This document shows positions 39,369-50,000 of a stretch of DNA of 64,000 nucleotides, one piece after another. Position numbers and translations under genes: made by a program. Within the stretch, counting starts at the first letter, position 1, and each line of letters starts with the position of its first letter. The notes under the pieces are model-generated. The model worked only from the letters and a program-made list of their open reading frames with translations, did not search any database and was not told the origin of the DNA. Location of the stretch: assembly GCF_019635155.1 (NCBI RefSeq), contig NZ_JAHBZY010000016.1, positions 1 through 64,000 of the forward strand. Direction: 5' to 3'. This DNA comes from Nitrosomonas sp. (lineage in GTDB: Bacteria; Pseudomonadota; Gammaproteobacteria; Burkholderiales; Nitrosomonadaceae).

Positions 39369-40307
39369 CTAAACAACAGCCCCATCATTCTCAAGCGGTT
39401 TCTTTTCCAATTTGACTAAGTCTTCGCGTTTCACACCCAGAAGCATCAGAATGGAACTACCTACCATGATTGAGGAATAAATACCAAACAGAATACCGAT
39501 TGTAAGGGCTAGTGCAAAATAATACAGAACTTCGCCGCCAAATAATAACATCGCAATCACCACCATTTGTGTACTGCCATGCGTAATGATTGTTCGAGAC
39601 ATTGTTAGTGTGATAGCGTTATCAATTACTTGCGAAATTGATGCTCTACGCAATTTTCTAAAATTTTCACGAATACGATCAAAAATAACGACCGATTCAT
39701 TTACTGAATAACCTAGGATCGCAAGGACTGCGGCTAGTACTGTAAGGGAAAATTCCCACTGAAAGTATGCAAAGAATCCGATAATGATAACGACATCATG
39801 CAAGTTGGCGATGATGCCTGCTACACCAAATTTCCACTCAAATCGCATAGCCAGGTAGGCAACAATTCCGAGCGAAACGAATAAAAGTGCAAGTGCGCCA
39901 TTTTCAAGCAACTCCTGTCCAACTTGAGGACCGACAAACTCAACACGGCGCATTTCAACAGTGCTATCCGCTTGTTTAAGTGCGGCAAGCACTGTTTCAG
40001 ATAATTGCGCACTGGAAATTTCAGATCGAATCGGTAAGCGTATCAACACATCGCGCGAGGTGCCGAAGTTTTGTACACTGGCATCAGGCATTTCTAGATC
40101 CGTCAGTACATTTCTAATTTGCTGGAGATCGGCTGTTTCGGTATAGCCAACTTCAAGCACAGTGCCACCCGTAAAATCGACACCGAGATTCAGTCCCTTT
40201 GTGGAAATAAAGAAAACGGAAAGAATAAATGTTGTGATTGAAATAACAGCCCCCGCTTTCCTCCAACGCATGAAGGGGATATCGCGATTAAATCTAAATA
40301 TTTCCAT
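39369..40307 (-). CDS. secF: Protein translocase subunit SecF
   Basis: SecF works with SecD and YajC to pull exported proteins through SecYEG with proton-motive force. The 312-residue protein has six membrane segments, a first periplasmic loop starting GLNLGVDFTGGTVLEVGY, and RRASISQVIDNAITLTMSRTIITH, the conserved cytoplasmic-side stretch. It is 25 bp downstream of secD. Confidence 0.96.
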   Translation of the reverse strand: MEIFRFNRDIPFMRWRKAGAVISITTFILSVFFISTKGLNLGVDFTGGTVLEVGYTETADLQQIRNVLTDLEMPDASVQNFGTSRDVLIRLPIRSEISSAQLSETVLAALKQADSTVEMRRVEFVGPQVGQELLENGALALLFVSLGIVAYLAMRFEWKFGVAGIIANLHDVVIIIGFFAYFQWEFSLTVLAAVLAILGYSVNESVVIFDRIRENFRKLRRASISQVIDNAITLTMSRTIITHGSTQMVVIAMLLFGGEVLYYFALALTIGILFGIYSSIMVGSSILMLLGVKREDLVKLEKKPLENDGAVV

Positions 40308-40332
40308 TGTAACTTCCTTAAATGCCGATTAA

Positions 40333-42387
40333 CTACGATTGGGTTTGTTTACTTTCCGCAGGTTTTCGTTTGTTTTTTGTTCTAGTGGTGGATTTACCGC
40401 CGGATTGGACAGCTGACCTGTTGGTATCACTTGCGTCGCTTGGGATTTCAGACGGTACATTAACATCAGATTTTCCAGACTCTTCGGTTGATTTCGGAAT
40501 CTTTGGTCTTTTCTCATTCCTTTCATCCGGTGAAATCACTTCATGATTCGTTTGTCCTTTAGGTATCCAGATTTTTCCGATTGGCACATAGTCCAGCTTG
40601 CGCTTACTTCCATACATCAGATTGACCATGCCGCGTGATACAAAAATTGCTGTGAATACAGAAGTTAAGATACCTAAACAAAGCACCACTGCAAATCCTT
40701 TGACCGGACCTGAGCCGAAAGCAAACAGAGCGATACCCGCAATCAACGTGGTGATGTTGGAATCTAGAATCGTACCGAAAGCACGTTCATAGCCGGCATG
40801 AATTGCAAGTTGCGGAGATAATCCTGCCCGCAATTCATCGCGAATTCTTTCATTGATCAGCACGTTTGCATCAATCGCCATGCCGACTGTTAATGCAAGT
40901 GCAGCCATGCCGGGAAGCGTCAACGTAGCTTGCATAATGGATAATAAACCGACCAGAAGCAATAGATTAAGACCAAGAGCAAGCACGGAGATTACGCCAA
41001 AAGCCGTGTAGTAAACGGCTATAAAAATCGCAACAGCGATGAAACCATAGAGTGTTGAATTAAAACCACGGGCGATATTATCAGCACCCAGGCTTGGTCC
41101 AACCGTGCGTTCTTCGATGATATCCATCGGCGCGGCTAGTGCTCCGGCACGCAATAACAATGCGACATCTCGAGCTTCCATACTGGTCATGCGGCCGCTG
41201 ATTTGAACGCGCCCGCCGCCGATTTCTTCCCGAATGACAGGTGCTGTGACAACTTCGGCTTGATTTTTTTCGATCAGAAGTATCGCCATTCTTCTGCCGA
41301 CATTATCCCGTGTCAACTGTTTGAAAATTCGCGAACCGTTGTTATCCAGGTTAATATGCACGGCGGGTTGGTTATCTTTATCGAAACCAGGCTGTGCATC
41401 CGTGATACGTTCACCGGTCAATAGGACTTGCTTTTTAACAAGTATCGGTATACCACCGCGCTCTTCGTATAATTCGGTACCAAATGGCGCTTTTCCGCGT
41501 ATTGCAGCATCCAGATCGTGCTCGTCATCAACCATACGAACTTCCAATGTAGCGGTTCGTCCGAGAATCTCCTTTGCCTTAGCGGTATCTTGTACGCCCG
41601 GTAATTGAACAATAACCCGATCCGAACCGGCTTTCTGGATAATAGGCTCCGCGACCCCCAGTTCATTGACACGATTACGTAGCGTCGTGATGTTTTGTAA
41701 AACCGCGGCATCTTGCATACGCAACTGTGCTTCCGGACTAATAGTCGCTACCAAATGATTGCGGTTGCCGATATCTTCATAACTAAACCCGAGATCGGAG
41801 AAAGTGTTTTTGAGTTCGGCTTCCGCTTGAGCGCGTGTTTCGGCATCGCGGAATTTAATAATCAGTTTTTTAGCTTGTTTTTCTAAACCGGCGTAGGCAA
41901 TTTTCTTTTCGCGCAATGTGCTGCGAATATCGGCGCTGTATCGATCGAGAGATTTCTCGAGTGCGCCGTCCATGTCCACTGCCAGCATGAAATGAACACC
42001 GCCACGGAGATCCAGTCCCAAGTACATGGGGAGTGCTCCCAAACTTGTCAGCCACTGTGGAGAATTCGGCAACAGATTCAATGCGATAATGTAATCGTTG
42101 CCAAGTGTTGACTCCAATAAATCTTTTGCTTTGATTTGAACGTCGGTATCGGCAAAGCGTACTTTGACGCTGCCTTCTTCAAGATAGATTCCATCCGTCT
42201 CAAGATTGGCTTGTTTAAGAGTATCTTCTACACGCTGCATCAGAGTCGTGTCGGTGCTGACGCTAATGCGTAACGGCGAAATCTGTACAGCCGGTGATTC
42301 ACCATAAAAATTCGGCAGTGTGTAGAGTAAGCCTAGTAGTAGTGAAACCGCAATAATCAGATATTGCCAAAGTGCGTAGCGGTTCAT
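40333..42387 (-). CDS. secD: Protein translocase subunit SecD
   Basis: The 684-residue protein has one N-terminal helix, a large periplasmic domain (GLDLRGGVHFMLAVDM, VNELGVAEPIIQKAG, RVIVQLPGVQDTAKAKEILG) and five C-terminal helices with the conserved AIDANVLINERIRDEL. It ends with a hydrophilic tail of about 70 residues rich in Lys, Ser, Thr and Pro after KIWIPKGQ, which makes it longer than the common 610-620 residues. It is between yajC and secF in conserved order. Confidence 0.96.
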   Translation of the reverse strand: MNRYALWQYLIIAVSLLLGLLYTLPNFYGESPAVQISPLRISVSTDTTLMQRVEDTLKQANLETDGIYLEEGSVKVRFADTDVQIKAKDLLESTLGNDYIIALNLLPNSPQWLTSLGALPMYLGLDLRGGVHFMLAVDMDGALEKSLDRYSADIRSTLREKKIAYAGLEKQAKKLIIKFRDAETRAQAEAELKNTFSDLGFSYEDIGNRNHLVATISPEAQLRMQDAAVLQNITTLRNRVNELGVAEPIIQKAGSDRVIVQLPGVQDTAKAKEILGRTATLEVRMVDDEHDLDAAIRGKAPFGTELYEERGGIPILVKKQVLLTGERITDAQPGFDKDNQPAVHINLDNNGSRIFKQLTRDNVGRRMAILLIEKNQAEVVTAPVIREEIGGGRVQISGRMTSMEARDVALLLRAGALAAPMDIIEERTVGPSLGADNIARGFNSTLYGFIAVAIFIAVYYTAFGVISVLALGLNLLLLVGLLSIMQATLTLPGMAALALTVGMAIDANVLINERIRDELRAGLSPQLAIHAGYERAFGTILDSNITTLIAGIALFAFGSGPVKGFAVVLCLGILTSVFTAIFVSRGMVNLMYGSKRKLDYVPIGKIWIPKGQTNHEVISPDERNEKRPKIPKSTEESGKSDVNVPSEIPSDASDTNRSAVQSGGKSTTRTKNKRKPAESKQTQS

Positions 42388-42466
42388 GGGTATCAGTCGA
42401 AAATTAGAAAAGTAAAATGGTTATAAAGCGAAAACTAAAGGATTGCGTAGCCTTTTTCAAAGCTCA

Positions 42467-42898
42467 TTATTTGTTTTCGGTGTTGGATTTGCTGTCCTGG
42501 ATTTCTGCAACCGGCTCAGCTTTATTATTATCTGCTTTGATTGCTTTGGCTTTGGGTGTTTTACCTTTCGGTTCAACGCTTCTTAGCGTTCCTTTGGGTA
42601 AAAGGGTTTGTACCGAAGATTTTAAAACTGTGATTTCAATGGCCGGTGCTATTTCGATGATGACATAGGATTCGCTGACATTGAGAATTTGCCCTAGAAT
42701 TCCGCCATTCGTGATGACTTCATCACCTCTTTGCAGTGCTTCGACCATTTGTTTATGTTCTTTTGCCCGTTTTGCTTGAGGGCGAATTAACAGGAAATAG
42801 AACAGAACCAGTATACCGACCATCGGTAATAACGTTATCCAACCGGCTTCATTCTGTGTTGTTGCAGCAGCTTGGGCAAATGCGTCACTAATCAGCAT
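42467..42898 (-). CDS. yajC: Preprotein translocase subunit YajC
   Basis: YajC is a small membrane partner of SecDF. The start at 42898 (MLISDAFAQAAA) is chosen because AAGGAG lies 7 bases upstream; the frame itself extends to 42925. The 143 residues have one helix (LLPMVGILVLFYFLLIRPQ), then a basic turn and a cytoplasmic domain with VEALQRGDEVITNGGILGQI. The C-terminal 45 residues are Lys/Glu/Ala-rich and extend past the family core (usually about 110 residues). Confidence 0.94.
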   Translation of the reverse strand: MLISDAFAQAAATTQNEAGWITLLPMVGILVLFYFLLIRPQAKRAKEHKQMVEALQRGDEVITNGGILGQILNVSESYVIIEIAPAIEITVLKSSVQTLLPKGTLRSVEPKGKTPKAKAIKADNNKAEPVAEIQDSKSNTENK

Positions 42899-42944
42899 CA
42901 TAATCTCCTTATACCAAAAGCGCACATATTAGCATGATGACCGC

Positions 42945-45061
<2,117 letters not shown>

Positions 45062-45105
45062 GCGGCCTATTATACCGGTTGCACCGGGTTTTCCGTTTGC
45101 GCAAC

Positions 45106-45134
45106 TTGCTGTAGTTCGGGTTTTCAGTGATAAT
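45106..45134 (+). promoter_or_regulatory. Candidate promoter of tRNA-Leu
   Basis: TTGCTG (45106-45111) and GATAAT (45129-45134) are spaced by 17 bases and stand about 40 bases before the mature tRNA start. The -10 matches consensus at five of six positions; the -35 is weaker. It lies just upstream of the divergent queA start. Confidence 0.5.
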
Positions 45135-45173
45135 TGCGCCTTCTGTTGATTCAATCAGACAGTTCAACCGCAG

Positions 45174-45260
45174 GCCGAGATGGCGGAATTGGTAGACGCA
45201 CGGGACTCAAAATCCCGCGATGGTGACATCATGGGGGTTCGATTCCCCCTCTCGGCACCA
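45174..45260 (+). tRNA. tRNA-Leu (anticodon CAA)
   Basis: The 87-base gene has a 7-bp acceptor stem (GCCGAGA with TCTCGGC), an encoded CCA end, a CGGGA/TCCCG anticodon stem around CTCAAAA, so the anticodon is CAA for UUG codons, a long variable arm (GATGGTGACATC) as in class II tRNAs, and a T-arm GGGGG-TTCGATT-CCCCC. It stands alone, without other tRNAs nearby. Confidence 0.97.
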
Positions 45261-46319
45261 GTAGCAGCAACTCAAGAATATCGTATCCTCCTTTAATCAG
45301 TCAGCATATCCGCCATGCTCGGTGGTGCTGCCTTATGATTTCAGTTGAAAATCTATCAGGCAGAAATTTTCCTTCAGCACCGGTTATCATACTATTTCAT
45401 CTAAGATTTTTTAATTTTTTACAAATTCTGCGGGGAATTTTTTGAATAAAGGTCAAGGAAAAATTGAAACGATTATCGAGCAAAGGAAGGTGGGTAATCG
45501 ACCGTCTATAAGAATCTTCCTGTTCTGCAGTCGTGCTTTTCCTATATTTTCTGAATTTTCAATTAATAAAATCCTGTAACAAGTGGATTTATATCGTAAA
45601 AACATCAAATATTGATTGATGATAGAAACCTTTAATGCAGCGGTGGTTTGGATAAAGCGAAAAAGTTACGCCTAGTGAATAGCAGGTGCTTCTATAGATT
45701 TTTTGGCATGAGATACATCTAAATCTCAGCAGGATTCTAGTGTATCGAAAAATAAAATTGACTAACACATCATGCTAACAAGTCAATTGAAGAAACAAAA
45801 TTAGAGTTTGATGACGGCTTAACTCGATGACATTACGCTATTCAGGGGAAAATGGTGCTCGTGTAAAAGTTTCCATTAAGAATCCGGTTATCGCATTATT
45901 TTACATAAGATTTTTTTCATTATCCACAAAATCTGTGGATAACTTTGTGAATAGTTACCGGTTTTGATCGATTATGTACCGATATTCTAAGGGTTTTTCT
46001 TAGATTGATTAATTATTTAACATCATAATTATATGTTATTTATCAAATGGTTGAATATTTTTTCCGATTTTTGTTTGAAAATTCGGAAATGATATTTGTC
46101 ACTTTCTCTAACTGTGGATTACTTTATTTGTCAAGTGGAAATTTTTTGCTTCGATGATCAATAAGATTAAGCGGGGGATCGGATTGTGATTCGGTGATAA
46201 AGGGGATGGAGGTAGCTGGATGAAAGCGGTTACAAACAATCATTGGACTACCTCATGACTGAGAATGTCGAAAAAATCATATTCCAGTTATTGAGAATTA
46301 ATTCTGGTATTTCATGTAA
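45261..46319. other. AT-rich intergenic region with DnaA boxes and a diverged duplication
   Basis: No coding frame of useful length is visible in this roughly 1.06-kb stretch. Two segments resemble each other: 45363-45451 and 45865-45957. They share CCGGTTATC, TAAGATTTTTT and ACAAA-TCTG-GGGA-TGAATA in the same order. The second copy carries two perfect inverted DnaA boxes (45920-45928 and 45934-45942), and TGTGGATTA at 46113-46121 is a one-mismatch box. The flanking 200 bases are very AT-rich. It could be a DnaA-binding locus or origin-like region, or just an eroded segment. Confidence 0.5.
45920..45942. promoter_or_regulatory. Pair of inverted perfect DnaA boxes
   Basis: TTATCCACA on the plus strand (45920-45928) and TGTGGATAA (45934-45942, a box on the minus strand) face each other across 5 bases. 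Both match the strong consensus TTATCCACA. A further near-match, TGTGAATAG, follows at 46-bp scale (45946-45954). DnaA binding is inferred from sequence only. Confidence 0.65.
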
Positions 46320-46826
46320 TTAATCGTCGTATTTACGGTCTTTTTTGGGTGTGTAGGAGTCAAACTCGTAATTCATTGAATGACCGCGTTGTTTCATGAT
46401 AACGGAAATCACGCTAGCGCCATATTTGAGACAGGGTATGGTTAGTCTGTCATCCTCAACAACGGCATAGCATTCACTGAGGTCAATGGTATTGACAATC
46501 GGGCAATTCGTGACATCGACTAATTTAACGTCGGTCACCAAACTGGTATCGTTATAGGTCGTAATGATAGCGGTGCCATTTTTGATAAGAATATCAGTTG
46601 CGATGGTATGGTCGCTTAATGCGAGCTGATTCAGGCCGGCATTCGCTAAGCAGGCATCTAATTTGCCATCGATGAGATTTCTGACGATTATTTGAGAACC
46701 AGCGATGCTGTTATCGACGATAAAAATGCTACTGCCTTGCACAGCAACCGGTTCCGCCAGTACCGGTTGCATGCCTGATAAGACTAAAGAAGCGGCAGAT
46801 ACGATTGATACTAGATATTTTTTCAT
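46320..46826 (-). CDS. Secreted hypothetical protein
   Basis: Not recognised. The 168-residue product has a clear signal peptide (MKKYLVSIVSAASLVLSGMQPVLAEP) with an AAGGAATT-like site upstream. The mature part alternates short beta-type strands (SSIFIVDNSIAGSQIIVRNL, TAIITTYNDTSLVTDVKLVDV) and contains four Cys residues that could form two disulfides (ACLANAG, NCPIV, ECYAV, PCLKY). It ends in a charged stretch KKDRKYDD. It lies alone between the AT-rich region and the chemotaxis kinase. Confidence 0.65.
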   Translation of the reverse strand: MKKYLVSIVSAASLVLSGMQPVLAEPVAVQGSSIFIVDNSIAGSQIIVRNLIDGKLDACLANAGLNQLALSDHTIATDILIKNGTAIITTYNDTSLVTDVKLVDVTNCPIVNTIDLSECYAVVEDDRLTIPCLKYGASVISVIMKQRGHSMNYEFDSYTPKKDRKYDD

Positions 46827-47044
46827 AAAATAAATTCCTTGGATTAATATGAATCGGCTTATGAGTCGCTACGCATGCTTCAATTATCTGAATGATCATA
46901 GCCAGCGCATGGGATTTTAAAGATTTTTGAATAGTCAGTGTGGACCAATTTTTCGGTAGACGCAGCGTAATTGCCATGTGCTGCAAAGAAAATTGCCAGG
47001 GCCCCAGCAATCCTGAATATCATACTTTCAAGCCAAGTTTAAAA

Positions 47045-50000
47045 TCAGTGTGATACAAATTCTGATAAGTGATTGAGCAATTCCTCTTCCTTGTAGGGCT
47101 TACCAAGGAATACGTTAACCCCTAAATCTTTAGCGATTTTCTGGTGTTTCTCCGCAGTACGGGATGAAATGATGACGACCGGAATAGCGGCTGTTTTGGG
47201 ATTGCCACGGACATTTTTGATGAGCTCAAAGCCGTTCATTTTAGGCATTTCCAGATCGACCAACATAACATCCGGGGTGTTTTCTTGCAAAATGCTGACA
47301 GCTTCCGCACCGTTCTTGGCAATCAAAACATCGCATCCTTCGCGTTCCAGTAGGCGGCATGTCACTTTTCTTACGGTTAATGAATCGTCTACCACCAATA
47401 CTGTGGGTGTTTTGACCGGCTTTTTATGAGAGGCATTAAGAAGCTCGGCAACGGGTGTATTGAAAACCTGCTGCACATCGTTTCGTTGCAGCAATTTGAC
47501 CGGATTCAGAACCAGGATGACTTCGCCGTCCGCGGTAATGGTAGCGCCTTCCACGCCGGGTGCTTGTGCAAGCTGATCACCGATGTTTTTGGCGATGATT
47601 TCACTGTTGCCGGTCAGTTCATCAACTTGTATGGCCAGGTGTTGCGTGCCGCTATGCAGGAACAATATTTGCCCTGATTGATCGAGGGCGGGAGGGGCGC
47701 TGGGTTCTCCCAGCAGATGCGACAGATGCGCGAATCGATATTTCTTTTCATTCAATTCGATGGCGTGATGCTGGTAAATCCTGCGCAAGATTTCCGGATC
47801 GAATTCGCGATGATGTTCGACGATGAAAGCTGGAATTGCATAGTTTTGTTTACCGGCTCTTACCATGAAAGTTTGCGTAACGGACAAAGTGAGCGGCAAG
47901 TGTATGGTAAAAGTTGTTCCTTGACCGGGAACGGAGTTGACGCTGATTCTTCCGCCCAGCAGTGAAATTTCATTTTTGACAACGTCCAGACCGATGCCGC
48001 GACCGGCGATGTCGTTTACCGTATCGGTAGTTGAAAGTCCCTGCTTAAAGATTAATGCAATGATTTTATCCTCGTCCAGAGCTTCATTTTCCTGAACCAA
48101 TCCAAGCCGTTGCGCTTCGGCGCGGATGCGCGATAAGTCAAGGCCGCGGCCATCGTCGCTGACAGTGATGATGACTTCGTTACTTTCTTGCCGCAATTGA
48201 ATCGACACCTGTCCTGCTTCCGGTTTTCCGGCTTTTATCCGTTCCGCCGGTGCTTCGATACCATGTGCGATGGCGTTGCGCAGCATGTGCTCCAGTGGCG
48301 GGTTGATTTTTTCCAGGATATTACGGTCAATCTCAACATCCATGCCCTGGATATCCAATTGCGCTTTTTTATCCATATCGTCCGCAACTTGCCGGGCAAT
48401 ACGATAATATCGTTCAGCGTAATTATTGAACGGAATTGTGCGAATCTGCAGCAGTGACTGCTGCAACTGGTGATTGACCGATGCTTGCTGAGCGACCGCT
48501 TCTTCGGCGATGGTATGGGTTGTCCGCAGACTTTTTTGCGCGGCGATAATGTCGTCGACGCTTTCCGCCATCATACGCGTCAATTCCTGGAAACGGGTAA
48601 AACGATCGAATTCGAGCGGGTCAAACGATGGTTCGTTGTCCTGTTGTTGCGCAAGATGCGTTTGCATTTGTGTTTCCGCCTGAATCTCAACCTCGCGCAA
48701 CTGATCGTGTAGACGATGGGTGCTTTCAGCCAGATCTTGCAACGATTGTTTGAAGCTGCTCAATTGCGCTTCTACTTTGGAGCGCAAAATGCTGGCTTCG
48801 CCCGAGTCATTTACCAGCCGGTCGATGAGTTCGGAATTGATGCGGACAATTGTTTTCGATTGCAGCGATTCAATTTTATCGATAGGCGATGGTACAGACT
48901 CGGAAATGATAACCGGTGCTACCTGCTGATTTGTAGCAATCGTGTCCATTCCACGATTTTGAAGTTGCTCGATCCGATCACTGATTGCGTCAAATTCATT
49001 TTCCAATTGATCTAACACAACATCCGAAATATTGTGTTCACGGAAAGCCGATTCGACATGGCTTTCCATGGCATGGATCAATTCTCCAAGATGCAGAGCA
49101 CCCGCCATGCGGGCGCTGCCTTTCAGGGTATGCAGCAATCGCAGCATTGCCCGATGAATATCCTCGTCTTGCGGTAACATGCGCCAAGCACGCAGTTTGC
49201 CGCCGATTAGAGGGATGGATTCATGCGTTTCTTCAAGGAAAACCTGAATTAATTCCGGATTGATCGATTCGAAAGATTCGGTAACCGGAGTTTCGGGAAT
49301 AACCAATTCCGGCGCTGCTGGCGGCTCTGCCGATGAGACTTCAATCTTGTCTTGAACGCGATCCTCAACGGCAGCGGTGCGGACAGCCGGTGCTTGTGTT
49401 TCCGTTTCCGTAAGTGATGGTTGCGTTGCGGTCAATTCAGCGAGGAGCGCTTGTGCCTCGAGTAATAAAGCATCGGCGTCAACCTCGGCGGTTCCTCGTT
49501 GGCGCAAGTCATGACACCAGTCGGAATAAGCTTGGTGCGCATGGTTAATGAAATCAATGAGCGGCTGAGAAGCGAGTTTTTTTGCCTGTAACCAATCATT
49601 TAATACTTGCTCCACTTTCCAGGCGATCTCGCTCATTTCTTCGAGTCCGACCATGCGGCCGCTGCCCTTGAGCGTATGGAACCCTCGCCGTAAATCGCGC
49701 AAGGTATCATGATCGGTTACGTTGACATGGCACTTTTGCAAGTCATGAGCGATGTTAACCAACACCTCATCCGCTTCTTCGAGGAAGATTGCGAGTAACT
49801 CCGAATCTCTTTGCACATCCTGCTGTTGGACGGTTGCAATGGCCGTTTCTGCTGCAATGACGGGGACGGTTGCGATATTTTCCGGTGGCAACGGCGAGTT
49901 GATGGACGCCGGTTTGAGGCGGAATAATGCCAACGCTTCTTCGATAATATGATAGCTATCGGGTTGTCCGCTTTTGCTCGCTTCGATAAAAAAGCTCAAG

